From contig CAIQUL010000043.1 of the NCBI GenBank assembly GCA_903874975.1, forward strand, positions 1 to 53,620: 53,620 bases of DNA. Direction: 5' to 3'. Shown piece by piece: positions 9,064-17,528 of this stretch. Below the pieces are notes generated by a model. It searched no databases, was not told the DNA's origin, and was given only the letters and a program-made list of their open reading frames with translations. Position numbers and translations under genes: made by a program. The stretch's first letter is position 1; every line of letters starts with the position of its first letter. Source of the DNA: an uncultured Chthoniobacter sp. (GTDB lineage: Bacteria > Verrucomicrobiota > Verrucomicrobiia > Chthoniobacterales > Chthoniobacteraceae).

Positions 9064-10479
9064 TTATCGGATCAGCTCATTCACCAAGCCATCGAGCAGT
9101 TCATCCATCACGCGGACGACGCGCGCCGAAGCTTGATACGAGCGTTGAAACCGCATCAGGTCCGCCATCTCTTCGTCCATCGAAACACCACTCACGGCGT
9201 CACGCTGATTGGTCAGCATCTTTTGCACGATCTCTTGATCGCCGATCTTCGCATCGAGACCCGCCAGGGACTGCCCCAGCCCGCTGACCATCTGATTGTA
9301 GAAGGCGCTGATCGTGCCGTCGATGAAATCGCCCGATCCGGTCGAGAACTTCTTTCGCGCGACGTCACTGACCGCCAGTGCGATCTCATTGGCTCCCGCA
9401 TCTGCCGTGGCCGTGGTTCTGAGCGTGCTGAAAGACAGCGTGGGATCAAGCGCAAGCAGACCCGTCGCGGGTGCCGCTAGGAAAAAATTCGCTCCTGTCG
9501 GCGAGTAGGCCGCGTTCACTGCCGCAGTGATTTGGTCCGCCGCCACTTTCAGATCGTCTCGGAGTTGCTGGACCGCGCCGTCTCGCGCCGTCAGATGACC
9601 TTTCAAGGAGCCTCCTTGCAGGCCCAGGACAGTGGACGGAGCGCCGCCGCTGATCTGGACGCCGTCAAAGCTCAAGCCTCCCAAGACCGCTGTCTTGTTC
9701 ACCAGCATGACGTCCGTACCGGTCGTATCGCGCGTCACCACCTGGATCTGCCCGGCACTTCCGGGAATCACGCGCGCCTCGAAATCCATGTAACTCGCAA
9801 GCTCCTCCAGCCGCGCCTGCCGCTGATCGCGCAGTTCCAGCGCCGAACCCGGATTGCCCACCTCAAACTGCGCGATCGCACCATTCAGGTCGGCGATCTG
9901 TTTGAGCACCGAGTTCACACTGCCCGCCGCCGTGGCGACCTCCGAAGTCAGGTCGTTCTGGACACCTTCCAACCGCTGATCGGCAAAGTTGAACATGTCC
10001 ACGAGACTCTCCGCCTTGTTGAGCAAGACCTGCTTCGCTCCGCTATCGGTCGGACTGGCCGAGAGATGGTCAAACGCAGTAAAAAATTCACCCATTGCGG
10101 ACGCGATCCCGTTCGCGGACTTACCCGTGTCTCCGACGAAAGCGGAATCTCCCGACCGGTCGATCTGCTCCCCGAGATTGGCCTCCGCCCGATCCAACGC
10201 GGTCTGCTGTGCGTCCAGCGATGACGTGATTGCCGTTTCCCGCGTGACGGTCGCATCGAGAAACTGATCACGAATATGCTTGATACCCAAAGCCTCCACG
10301 CCACTGCCCACCGGCCCGAGTTTACCATCGGCCATGACCCGATCCCCGAGGATGACACGCTGCCGTGCGTACTCCGGGTTGTTGACGTTTGCGAGATTCT
10401 TTCCCGCCACCTGCACGCCGACTTCCTGTGCGGAAAGCGATTTTGCTGCATTCAAAAGTCCACCGATTAGTCCGGCCAT
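9064..10479 (-). CDS. flgK: Flagellar hook-associated protein 1 FlgK
   Basis: 471 residues. The N terminus (LNAAKSLSAQEVGVQVAGKNLANVNNPEYARQRV) and the C terminus (VSMDEEMADLMRFQRSYQASARVVRVMDELLDGLVN) are the classic FlgK/rod-hook helices. It forms the first junction ring on the hook. It lies four bases behind flgN and 12 bases before flgL. A possible sigma-28 promoter sits in the end of flgN (10498-10525). Confidence 0.96.
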   Translation of the reverse strand: MAGLIGGLLNAAKSLSAQEVGVQVAGKNLANVNNPEYARQRVILGDRVMADGKLGPVGSGVEALGIKHIRDQFLDATVTRETAITSSLDAQQTALDRAEANLGEQIDRSGDSAFVGDTGKSANGIASAMGEFFTAFDHLSASPTDSGAKQVLLNKAESLVDMFNFADQRLEGVQNDLTSEVATAAGSVNSVLKQIADLNGAIAQFEVGNPGSALELRDQRQARLEELASYMDFEARVIPGSAGQIQVVTRDTTGTDVMLVNKTAVLGGLSFDGVQISGGAPSTVLGLQGGSLKGHLTARDGAVQQLRDDLKVAADQITAAVNAAYSPTGANFFLAAPATGLLALDPTLSFSTLRTTATADAGANEIALAVSDVARKKFSTGSGDFIDGTISAFYNQMVSGLGQSLAGLDAKIGDQEIVQKMLTNQRDAVSGVSMDEEMADLMRFQRSYQASARVVRVMDELLDGLVNELIR

Positions 10480-10482
10480 AAG

Positions 10483-11010
10483 TCAGCTTTTCTCCAGTAA
10501 TCGGCCGACTCCGGCCGAGGCTTTGATCTTCATCCGGCCCTGCGGCGAATACGTCCGCGTGACCGTGCCTGGGCTCAGCGTGGACACAATCTCCTGGGTC
10601 AGCTCGATGGTCCGAGCGAGCAGCATTTGATTCTGCTGTGCGCGACGGCGGGCGAGCGTAATGAGACGGTTCACCTCGGTAATCAGCGCCTGCACCAGTG
10701 GCCCCATGGGTTCGGCAAAGAGCGGCTTCAGCGCGGTCAAACTGCTGTGCGTGGGCTGCCCGCTCACCGCCGCCAGTTCCGCAACCAAAATCTCCCGATG
10801 CCTGCGCCGATCACGGGTTGTAACAAGTTGCAGACTGATCGTTTCATCCGCCATGGTCACCGCTTCCGGGTCGCGGGCGAGGATCGCGCTCTGTTGCTCA
10901 TCGAAACAATTGAGCAACGCCCCGTATTCCGCAACTTCCTCCCGCAGTGCTACAATGATCTTCCCCTGCCGGTCGGTTCCCGACGCAATCTCAACAATGT
11001 CTGCGGTCAC
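10483..11010 (-). CDS. flgN: FlgN-family export chaperone
   Basis: 175 residues, mostly helical, with a FlgN pattern: ALREEVAEYGALLNCFDEQQSAILARD, then a long second helix and the NRLITLARRRAQQNQMLLART segment, ending in a Tyr/Gly/Arg-rich tail. FlgN binds FlgK and FlgL in the cytoplasm and hands them to the export gate. The position directly before flgK-flgL supports this. It overlaps flgJ by four bases (ATGA-type coupling). Confidence 0.8.
   Translation of the reverse strand: MTADIVEIASGTDRQGKIIVALREEVAEYGALLNCFDEQQSAILARDPEAVTMADETISLQLVTTRDRRRHREILVAELAAVSGQPTHSSLTALKPLFAEPMGPLVQALITEVNRLITLARRRAQQNQMLLARTIELTQEIVSTLSPGTVTRTYSPQGRMKIKASAGVGRLLEKS
10498..10525 (-). promoter_or_regulatory. 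Possible sigma-28 promoter of flgK-flgL
   Basis: The minus strand has CAAA, 16 bases, then GCCGATTA. The -10 box is one base off the consensus. The spacer is one base longer than the usual 15, the same deviation as the site before the FlgM-like gene. It lies inside the coding end of flgN, so chance similarity cannot be excluded. Confidence 0.35.
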
Positions 11011-11291
11011 GGCTTTTTCTCCCCGAGTTGAGCCTGGATGACCGAAGAAACCCCGAGGCCACCGCTCTGGCTGATGCTATTAGCGAGCGAGTCGGTGAGC
11101 AGATAGCCGAAGACTTCCCCCGTGGCCCCCCCCTCGAGAAGCGACCCCATCGATTCGGTCAGAAACTGCCGGACCAAAATACTCTCGAACTGCTGGGCCG
11201 CCTTCTCGAGATCCTGCGGACGCGGTTCCTTCGTCCCGAGTTCGCCAGGAACCGGCCGGACTGTCGAAGCGGCAATGGGTGGAGTGTGCAT
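11007..11291 (-). CDS. flgJ: Rod-binding protein FlgJ, N-terminal domain only
   Basis: 94 residues corresponding to the rod-capping domain of FlgJ (DLEKAAQQFESILVRQFLTESM, then GEVFGYLLTDSLANSIS). The muramidase domain of enterobacterial FlgJ is absent, as in many other phyla, so a separate wall enzyme must open peptidoglycan for the rod. It sits three bases after flgI and overlaps flgN by four bases. Confidence 0.88.
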   Translation of the reverse strand: MHTPPIAASTVRPVPGELGTKEPRPQDLEKAAQQFESILVRQFLTESMGSLLEGGATGEVFGYLLTDSLANSISQSGGLGVSSVIQAQLGEKKP

Positions 11292-11293
11292 AG

Positions 11294-12406
11294 TCAGTTA
11301 AGAATGAGATCGGCCTGGAGCGCGCCGGCTTTCTTCATGCTTTGAAATATGGACATCATCTCGCGCGTCGTGAGCCCCAGTGCGTTCAAGGCCGCTGCCA
11401 CCTGCTGGATCGTCGGGAGTTCATCCACCACCTTGAACCTGCCCTTTTGCTCCGTCGCAGCGGTTTCCGTACTCGGCACTACGGCCGTTTCCCCCCGCCG
11501 GCTAAACGGCGACGGTTGGCTCACCGCGAGGGTGGAGGCGATATTGATCGTGAGCGATCCATGACTTATCGCGACGGTGGAAATGCGGACGTTGGAAGTC
11601 GCGATGATCGTGCCTGTCCGCTCGTTAATGACGACCCGCGCGACATTGTCTGGGACCACTTCAATGGCTCCCAGCGAAGCGATGAAATTCACTTCGTAAC
11701 CCTGATACTTCGGGGGTACGCAGACATTCACGGATGAGGAGTTTTTCGCCAGCGCCGTGCCGGGAAACACATCGTTCACCGCCTCCGCCATACGAGCTGC
11801 CGAGGCGAAATCCGGATTCAGCAGCAGCAACTCGATGCTCTTGTCCCGGACCAGTTGCGCTGCGATTTCCCGCTCCACTACCGCCCCGCCGCTGATCATA
11901 CCGACAGTCGGATGATTCTTCTGCACCGTCGCCCCGCCGACCCCACCTTCGCCGCCAAGAAATCCGCCCACCGCAATCGCGCCTTGCGCCACTGCATAGA
12001 CCGCTTCATCGGCGCCGAGCATCGGTGTCTGCAAAAGGACGCCACCTTGGATCGTCTTGGCATCACCGATTGATGACACCGTGATGTCGATCTTGGTGCC
12101 CGGCTTCGCAAAGGCTGGGATGTCGGCGGTAATCATCACCGCTGCGACGTTGTCGGACTTGATGGTATTCGCAGGCACGTTCACACCAAACCGCTGCAAC
12201 GCATTGGCGATGCTCTGCACCGTGTACGACAACTTGCTGTCTCCCTTGCCGGCCAGGCCCACGACGAGGCCATAGCCCACCAACTGGTTTTCGCGCCCGC
12301 CTTCCACAAGGGTGAGGTCTTTGATCCTCGAGGCAGATCCTATGCTGAGACTACCCAAGAACACTGTTGCGACTAGGAAGACTCGGAAAGAAGGGAAGCG
12401 TATCAT
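11294..12406 (-). CDS. flgI: Flagellar P-ring protein FlgI
   Basis: 370 residues with a signal peptide (1-25, ending GSASR). The family core follows: RIKDLTLVEGGRENQLVGYGLVVGLAGKGD, later KSDNVAAVMITADIPAF and GTKIDITVSSIGDAKTIQGG. It forms the ring around the rod in the peptidoglycan layer. Its start codon overlaps the flgH stop by one base. Presence of P and L rings shows a diderm envelope. Confidence 0.97.
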   Translation of the reverse strand: MIRFPSFRVFLVATVFLGSLSIGSASRIKDLTLVEGGRENQLVGYGLVVGLAGKGDSKLSYTVQSIANALQRFGVNVPANTIKSDNVAAVMITADIPAFAKPGTKIDITVSSIGDAKTIQGGVLLQTPMLGADEAVYAVAQGAIAVGGFLGGEGGVGGATVQKNHPTVGMISGGAVVEREIAAQLVRDKSIELLLLNPDFASAARMAEAVNDVFPGTALAKNSSSVNVCVPPKYQGYEVNFIASLGAIEVVPDNVARVVINERTGTIIATSNVRISTVAISHGSLTINIASTLAVSQPSPFSRRGETAVVPSTETAATEQKGRFKVVDELPTIQQVAAALNALGLTTREMMSIFQSMKKAGALQADLILN

Positions 12407-13089
12407 CAGAATGGGTTAAGCTTGTCGTTAAGTCGGAGTAGCCAGCCCTTCTTTTGCGCCTCAGTCAGCGTACCCTCCGAGACGATCTCCACCCGGGCAT
12501 CCGCAATGTTGCTCGAAGCCACAGTGTTGTCCGGCATGATGTCATACGGCCGGATGATGCCCCGCAGCGACGCAAACTGGCGTTCTTTGGAAAACGCCAC
12601 TTCCCGGAGCCCCTCCACCACGAGGTTGCCGTTGGGCAGGGCGTCGATGATCTGCACGGCGCAGCGGGTCGTGATCGTCTGACTATTGCGGATTTCACCA
12701 CCGCCGGTGAAGTTGTTGGAGCCGTTCGTCGGGAGCGGCGGCGGCTCAGGTACGGTTGCCCCCTTGGGCAAAGCCTCGCGCACTTCCTTGTTGAAGACCT
12801 TGCTGGGGACGTTGCCGAGAAACTGGTTGAACAGATTGCTCGCGATGCCTGTCACGTTCGACTTGGCATCCTTGTCTGTCTTGGTCCGCAGGGTGTTGGA
12901 AACTGACGCACTTTCCTGCACGATGATTGTGACGATGTCTCCGACCCGCTTGGCTCGCTTGTCAGCAAACATGCCGCGCTCGTCGGTGATCCCATCTTTC
13001 CACAACGAACCGGCCCTAACTGGCGCGGCGACGCTGGTGAGCAGGAGAACAGCCAGCGCGTTAGAAGTGAATGTGAACCTTGTTTTCAT
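12406..13089 (-). CDS. flgH: Flagellar L-ring protein FlgH lacking a lipobox
   Basis: 227 residues. The conserved core is clear: GSLWKDG, RVGDIVTIIVQESASVSN, then the C-terminal RGIIRPYDIMPDNTVASSNIADARVEI. It forms the outer-membrane ring of the basal body. FlgH is normally a lipoprotein with a Cys just after the signal peptide. Here the signal peptide ends PVRAGSLW with no Cys, so it would be cut by ordinary signal peptidase and not lipidated. The start overlaps flgA by 29 bases. Confidence 0.95.
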   Translation of the reverse strand: MKTRFTFTSNALAVLLLTSVAAPVRAGSLWKDGITDERGMFADKRAKRVGDIVTIIVQESASVSNTLRTKTDKDAKSNVTGIASNLFNQFLGNVPSKVFNKEVREALPKGATVPEPPPLPTNGSNNFTGGGEIRNSQTITTRCAVQIIDALPNGNLVVEGLREVAFSKERQFASLRGIIRPYDIMPDNTVASSNIADARVEIVSEGTLTEAQKKGWLLRLNDKLNPF

Positions 13090-13858
13090 TTATCACCTCG
13101 CCGTTAATCTCGCGGCGACTTTCCAAATTGCGCAGTCTGATCTGCTTGCCTGTCGTTCCATTCTCGAGAGCAAGTGCCTTCATGCTGATCGCCATCATCC
13201 CGTTCTGCGCCACAACTTCGACGACCTGCCCTTTGCGAATAACCGGGCGTCCCACCACATCCCGGCGCGTCAGCGGTCGCCCCGCTGCGACGCTGGTGAC
13301 GAGATCCAGCGAAGCGGGATCAGTTTCCGCGGAGATGAGCGGATTCCGCTCGCGGAGCACATCGACCTTTTGGACCGACACCAGTGCCGCTGAAAGCGAC
13401 TGTCCCCGGTCGAGACGACTCGTCGCCACCCACACCTCCTGCCACAACTGCGCAGCCAAAGGCACCTGCCAGTCACCAACCAACTCGCGTCCCGAGTTGA
13501 CCTTCACCCGTATGAAAAAAGTGCCGCTGAGTCCACTAGTCGGCAACTCGGTAATGGACACCGTGAAATCGGCGACTGGAAGTTTCACGGGCTGCCATGG
13601 ACGGGTGAGAGACAACTTGAGTTCCCCTCTGATGGCCAGGCGCGCCGAAAGCTCCTTCTCGAGTTCCGCCGTGAATGCGGCGGCACCGAGTGTGGCCGCG
13701 GCATCTCCCAGCACGACGGCCTTGCTGTTCGGGGCAGGGCTTTCTGGGCTCTTCGCGATGGTTGCCGATGGCTTGATGGGTTCGAGCAGTCGGTCGATCT
13801 GCGCACCAGCAGAAGCACAGGCCAAGGTGTAAACCGCGATGGCGAAAAAGTTCTTCAT
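13061..13858 (-). CDS. flgA: P-ring assembly chaperone FlgA
   Basis: 265 residues with a signal peptide (1-19). A variable Ala/Pro/Ser-rich stretch leads to an SAF/ChapFlgA domain in the C-terminal half: VWVATSRLDRGQSLSAALVSVQKVDVL, then SVAAGRPLTRRDVVGRPVIRKGQVV. FlgA helps FlgI assemble in the periplasm. It lies between flgG (4-base overlap) and flgH. Confidence 0.9.
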   Translation of the reverse strand: MKNFFAIAVYTLACASAGAQIDRLLEPIKPSATIAKSPESPAPNSKAVVLGDAAATLGAAAFTAELEKELSARLAIRGELKLSLTRPWQPVKLPVADFTVSITELPTSGLSGTFFIRVKVNSGRELVGDWQVPLAAQLWQEVWVATSRLDRGQSLSAALVSVQKVDVLRERNPLISAETDPASLDLVTSVAAGRPLTRRDVVGRPVIRKGQVVEVVAQNGMMAISMKALALENGTTGKQIRLRNLESRREINGEVINENKVHIHF

Positions 13859-14637
13859 CGTTTAATTTGCGCTATCTGCTCCAGCATGCTGTCGGATGTT
13901 TGAATCGCCTTGGAATTAATCTCATAGGCCCGCTGCGCCTGGATCATGTTCACCATTTCCTCGACGATGTTGACGTTCGAGCTTTCCAGAAAACCCTGCG
14001 TCAGCGTGCCATAACCATCCTCTCCCGGATTCCCCTGCGCCGCTGTGCCGCTCCCGGCGGTTTCCTCGTAAAGATTTCCGCCGAGGCTGCGCAGCCCGCT
14101 GGGATTGGCAAAACGCGCGAGTTGGACCCGGAAGGTCTGGGTCCCGCTTGGTCCTTGCACCGTTACTTCACCACTCGGTGACACCGAGAAGCCGGTTGAA
14201 CCCGGCGGGATCGGTTGAAAGCCACTGAGCACTGGCATCCCGTCGCTGGTCGTGACTCTTCCCTGCCCGTTCACCTTCAAGGCACCGTCCCGTGTGTAGG
14301 CGAAAGTCCCGTCCGCCCGCTGAATTTGCAGGAACCCATCGCCCTCGATCGCCATGTCGTACTTCTCTCCAGTCTGCTTGAGCTGGCCTTGAGAGAAGAC
14401 CTTGGTCGTTGAAGCCACCCGGGTTCCATAACCCGATTCAACGCCGGTCGGGACCACATTGCCCCCGCCCGCCTCCGCTCCGACTTCGCGCGTTTTCTGG
14501 TAAAGCAGATCCTGAAACTCAATTTTGCTCCGCTTAAAGCCGGTGGTGTTGGCGTTCGCGAGATTGTTCGCAATCGTGTTCAGGTTGAGCTGTTGAGCTT
14601 CCATGCCCGTTGCTCCGGAGTATAGGGACTGGATCAT
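13855..14637 (-). CDS. flgG: Distal rod protein FlgG
   Basis: 260 residues, the normal length. MIQSLYSGATGMEAQQLNLN is the FlgG start; NTIANNLANANTTGFKRSKIEFQDLLYQ and the C-terminal ESSNVNIVEEMVNMIQAQRAYEINSKAIQTSDSML are textbook. It builds the distal rod through P and L rings. The gene follows flgF by six bases and overlaps flgA by four. Confidence 0.97.
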   Translation of the reverse strand: MIQSLYSGATGMEAQQLNLNTIANNLANANTTGFKRSKIEFQDLLYQKTREVGAEAGGGNVVPTGVESGYGTRVASTTKVFSQGQLKQTGEKYDMAIEGDGFLQIQRADGTFAYTRDGALKVNGQGRVTTSDGMPVLSGFQPIPPGSTGFSVSPSGEVTVQGPSGTQTFRVQLARFANPSGLRSLGGNLYEETAGSGTAAQGNPGEDGYGTLTQGFLESSNVNIVEEMVNMIQAQRAYEINSKAIQTSDSMLEQIAQIKR

Positions 14638-14643
14638 AGATTT

Positions 14644-15399
14644 TTAAAGAACCGGGGTTCCGAGTGACTCGATCGCTTTCCCCGTGTTTTCGTCGTGGGA
14701 ACGGATCATCTTCTGACTGACTTCGTAGGCTCGCGCCACGGTCACAAGATTGATCATTTCCAGCAGCGGCGAGACGTTGCTACGTTCGAGAAAACCGGAC
14801 AATACGTTCGGCCGTTCCACTGCTTGCGGCTGGACATTTGGGTTTGTCGAAGCGAGCAGGCCTTCGCCGACGCGCTGGAGCGTCTTCGGATTCTCAAACT
14901 CGAAAACGCCGATCTTGCCGATCGGCGTATCACCCTGCATCAGCGTCCCATCGCCATTGATGGCGATTTTGCCTCCGCCCGCTTTCAGAGTGAGCGGGCC
15001 GCCGTCACCCATCACGGTAAACCCCTGCTTGGTCACCAACGTGCGATCGGTGCTCAACTTAAAGCTACCGTCGCGCGTATAACCCAGCTCCCCATTCGGA
15101 CGCTGAATCTGAAAGAATCCGCCGCCTTGAATGGCAAAGTCCAACTCACTTCCCGTCGCACCCAATTCGCCCGGCTTCATGCTGATTTCATTGACCACCC
15201 CAGGCATCACCCCCCGGACCTCCTTGCCCAGGCGTCCTTCATCGCCGATGCGCTCAATTTCACCGAGGACACTCGCAAATGACGTCTCGTCCTTTTTGAA
15301 GCCAGCCACCGACGAAGACGCAATGTTTTGCGAGATAGTTTGCTGCCAGCGCTCCAGTGCGGAAAGAGCTGCGGCACCTTGGTAAACTCCAACGTTCAT
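14644..15399 (-). CDS. flgF: Proximal rod protein FlgF
   Basis: 251 residues from ATG 15399 (MNVGVYQGAAALSALERWQ). The rod/hook-family motifs are present (SQNIASSSVAGFKKDE; FLERSNVSPLLEMINLVTVARAYEVSQKMI). In-frame ATG codons also occur at 15408, 15429 and further up. The 15429 codon overlaps a near-consensus sigma-54 site (15413-15428), so a start at 15399 or 15408 is favoured. It opens the flgFGA-HIJ-N-KL run. Confidence 0.92.
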   Translation of the reverse strand: MNVGVYQGAAALSALERWQQTISQNIASSSVAGFKKDETSFASVLGEIERIGDEGRLGKEVRGVMPGVVNEISMKPGELGATGSELDFAIQGGGFFQIQRPNGELGYTRDGSFKLSTDRTLVTKQGFTVMGDGGPLTLKAGGGKIAINGDGTLMQGDTPIGKIGVFEFENPKTLQRVGEGLLASTNPNVQPQAVERPNVLSGFLERSNVSPLLEMINLVTVARAYEVSQKMIRSHDENTGKAIESLGTPVL

Positions 15400-15412
15400 A
15401 CCTGCCATGCTC

Positions 15413-15428
15413 AGCAGTCCATGTGCCA
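15413..15428 (-). promoter_or_regulatory. Sigma-54 promoter before flgF
   Basis: The minus strand reads TGGCACATGGACTGCT, the best sigma-54 match in the window: complete TGGCAC, CTGC at -12 and GG-N10-GC spacing. Fourteen bases separate GC from ATG 15399. It lies in the 118-bp gap behind the small Cys protein, one of the few gaps in this strand. Confidence 0.65.
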
Positions 15429-15517
15429 TCCGCGCCCTTATCTGGGACCACCCCATTCGTCCGGGTTCCCGCTTCGTCAGTCAGCGGCAACAAATGCTTC
15501 CCGACCGCACGCCGGCG

Positions 15518-15793
15518 TCAGTATTCGCACTCCAACTCGATCCGCTGGCAGCAGGTGCAAGTCACCACGATGCGCCGCACCACTCCACCCTCCTGCACCA
15601 ACTCGATCTGCGGTGCTTCCAGTGGCTCACCGGCGTCCTGACTCTCAATCCGGCGCGCACTTCCACCCGGCGAGAGACTTGCCGCCCGCGCGCTCAAAAG
15701 AGACTGGAACCCAGTCTCCTGCGCCGCTGAGCCTGCGGATGCGGTGCGATCGGAGGTGACACTAGGGCGCCCTGCGAGAAAATCCTGAAGCAT
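15518..15793 (-). CDS. Small protein with C-terminal cysteine cluster, unknown
   Basis: 91 residues. The first half is Ser/Ala-rich and probably disordered. The last third forms predicted beta strands (VVRRIVVTCTCCQRIELECEY) with four Cys, a possible metal site, although the usual two CxxC knuckles are not complete. No named family recognised. It starts 12 bases after motB and so belongs to the motAB transcript. It could be an unnamed small protein typical of flagellar clusters in this group; that is an impression, not a tested match. Confidence 0.6.
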   Translation of the reverse strand: MLQDFLAGRPSVTSDRTASAGSAAQETGFQSLLSARAASLSPGGSARRIESQDAGEPLEAPQIELVQEGGVVRRIVVTCTCCQRIELECEY

Positions 15794-15805
15794 AGTGAGA
15801 ATGAG

Positions 15806-16522
15806 TTAACGGCTGGCGGCGAGACTGATGGTAAGACGATCGTTCGCAACGGCTTGAGCCGCGGAACCCACCGGCTTGGTTGCAGCGTAGCCGGTCACAC
15901 GTTCGATCTTCTCTGGTTTCACGGCATACCTGACCAGCAAGCGCCGCGCCGCGTTCGCCCGGTCGGCGCTCAATTCCCACGGGCCGTAATTGGCATCCTT
16001 CAGCGAATCATCGTCCGAGGTGTGCCCGTCGATGTAAACCTTCAGGTCGTTGCGATCGATGATCCACGCGAGGTTTTGCAGCGTGAGCTGGCCCCACTCG
16101 GTGATCTCCGCCGTGCTTTTTTTGAAAATGGCGTGCTTGGTTTTGTCGTGGAGCGTGATTTTCAAACCATCGGACGTGACCTGCATTTCGACGGCCTTTT
16201 CCTCCATCACATCCCGCGCGTTGATCATCTTGTTTAGATCACTGGCCAGAGAATTGAGAAACGCGAGGTTTGCCGCCGTGGCTTTGGCATACGCGTCATC
16301 CTCTCCCGGCGACCCGCTTGCCTGGGCATCCAAGATTCCACCGCCTGTCATGTCATTCACCGCGCTGAACGGCTGCTTAAAGTATTTGGACGTCGCGATC
16401 ATGATCTTTTTATCCTGCGCGCAAATCCACAGCACCATGAACAGGGCCATCATCGCGGTGACAAAATCCGCGTAGGCTACCTTCCATGCTCCTCCGTGAT
16501 GAGCGTCCTTCTTCTTCTTCAC
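15806..16522 (-). CDS. motB: Flagellar motor stator protein MotB
   Basis: 238 residues. One N-terminal membrane helix carries the proton-binding Asp (D19 in YADFVTAMMALFMVLWI). A linker with a Gly-rich plug region follows, then an OmpA-like peptidoglycan-binding domain (VYIDGHTSDDDS, then ELSADRANAARRLL). It is shorter than E. coli MotB. It couples ion flow to torque with MotA, 12 bases upstream. Confidence 0.95.
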   Translation of the reverse strand: MKKKKDAHHGGAWKVAYADFVTAMMALFMVLWICAQDKKIMIATSKYFKQPFSAVNDMTGGGILDAQASGSPGEDDAYAKATAANLAFLNSLASDLNKMINARDVMEEKAVEMQVTSDGLKITLHDKTKHAIFKKSTAEITEWGQLTLQNLAWIIDRNDLKVYIDGHTSDDDSLKDANYGPWELSADRANAARRLLVRYAVKPEKIERVTGYAATKPVGSAAQAVANDRLTISLAASR

Positions 16523-16534
16523 GGGTGTTTCCTC

Positions 16535-17398
16535 TTACTTACCGGGGCTGAGCGATTTCACCATCTTCTCCATCTCATCGGCATTTGGCTGCACGCAATG
16601 ATCGAGGCTGCGGCGAGCCATTTCGACGGCCATAATCGGAGCCATGCCGTTCGCGAAGCCGGTGACCGCCTTGAGGATGCTGACAAAATATTGGAGTTCC
16701 ACGGTATTGTTGTGTTTCATCCGACTGGTCAGCGGATTGACGAATCCATAAGCACCAAGGATGCCGAGAAAGGTTCCCGTGAGCGCGGCGGCCACCTTTT
16801 CACCGACCGCCTCCGGTCCCTCGGAGATCGCCGCCATCGTATTGATGATGCCGAGCACCGCCGCGATAATCCCGACTCCCGGCAACGAGTCACCGATGAG
16901 CTGGAGCACATGCACCGGGCCTTCGCCCAGTTCTTCCTTCGCGGAAACTTCCTGCTCCAACATCTCGCCGATCTGTTCCGGCTTGATCCGTCCGTCGATC
17001 AGCGGCTTCAGGCCATTGCAGAGAAACTCCTGGCGTCCGTGGTCGTTCAGGAACGAAGGATATTTCTGGAAGATCGCGCTCTTCTTCGGCTCCATCACAT
17101 GATCTTCCAGCGCGATCAGTCCATTCCGACGGGCGAGAAAGAACATTTCATAGAGCAACTTCAGCAGATCCGTGTAATCGCTCTTTTTCACCGATGATCC
17201 CTTGAACGCGCCGATGCTTTTCTTCACCACGGACGTCAGCGTTTCGAGCGGGCTGGCGATCACGAGGATGCCGAGAGCCACACCTCCGATGGTCACAAAC
17301 TCCGAAACGTGCAACAACACTCCCGGATGTCCGCCGGCGATCATAAACCCCCCGAGGGTGGAGCCGATGACGATGATGAAGCCTATGAGTAGAAGCAT
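16535..17398 (-). CDS. motA: Flagellar motor stator protein MotA
   Basis: 287 residues and four membrane segments: LIGFIIVIGSTLGGFMIAGG at the start, VTIGGVALGILVIAS, and the pair GVGIIAAVLGIINTMA with AAALTGTFLGILGAYGFVNPL. The cytoplasmic loop (about 70-160) would contact FliG. It forms the ion channel with MotB. A FliA-type promoter lies 28-54 bases before the start, directly behind the fliA gene. Confidence 0.96.
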   Translation of the reverse strand: MLLLIGFIIVIGSTLGGFMIAGGHPGVLLHVSEFVTIGGVALGILVIASPLETLTSVVKKSIGAFKGSSVKKSDYTDLLKLLYEMFFLARRNGLIALEDHVMEPKKSAIFQKYPSFLNDHGRQEFLCNGLKPLIDGRIKPEQIGEMLEQEVSAKEELGEGPVHVLQLIGDSLPGVGIIAAVLGIINTMAAISEGPEAVGEKVAAALTGTFLGILGAYGFVNPLTSRMKHNNTVELQYFVSILKAVTGFANGMAPIMAVEMARRSLDHCVQPNADEMEKMVKSLSPGK

Positions 17399-17425
17399 GG
17401 AAAATGGCGTTTGATGTTCCCCTTC

Positions 17426-17452
17426 CCTTCGGCTTCTACCGACGTTGCATTA
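17426..17452 (-). promoter_or_regulatory. Sigma-28 promoter of motAB
   Basis: The minus strand shows TAAT, 15 bases, then GCCGAAGG. Spacing and the GCCGA core agree with FliA promoters, and the -35 is weaker. The predicted start near 17419 gives a leader of about 20 nt before motA. It lies in the 130-bp gap between fliA and motA. Confidence 0.6.
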
Positions 17453-17528
17453 GCACAAACTGCTGAAAGTTTTGCGCCTTCTCCGTGGCCCCGCCAGCAA
17501 CCACTTTGCTCTGTCCGTCCGCCGCTTT

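Noticed and set aside
9061-9090. TCCGATAA on the minus strand before flgL, like a sigma-28 -10 box
   Set aside because: No -35 element at the right distance; it lies in the coding end of flgK.
13859-13885. TGGAGCAGATAGCGC on the minus strand before flgA
   Set aside because: Correct spacing but poor -24 (TGGAG) and only 10 bases from the start; it is coding sequence of flgG.
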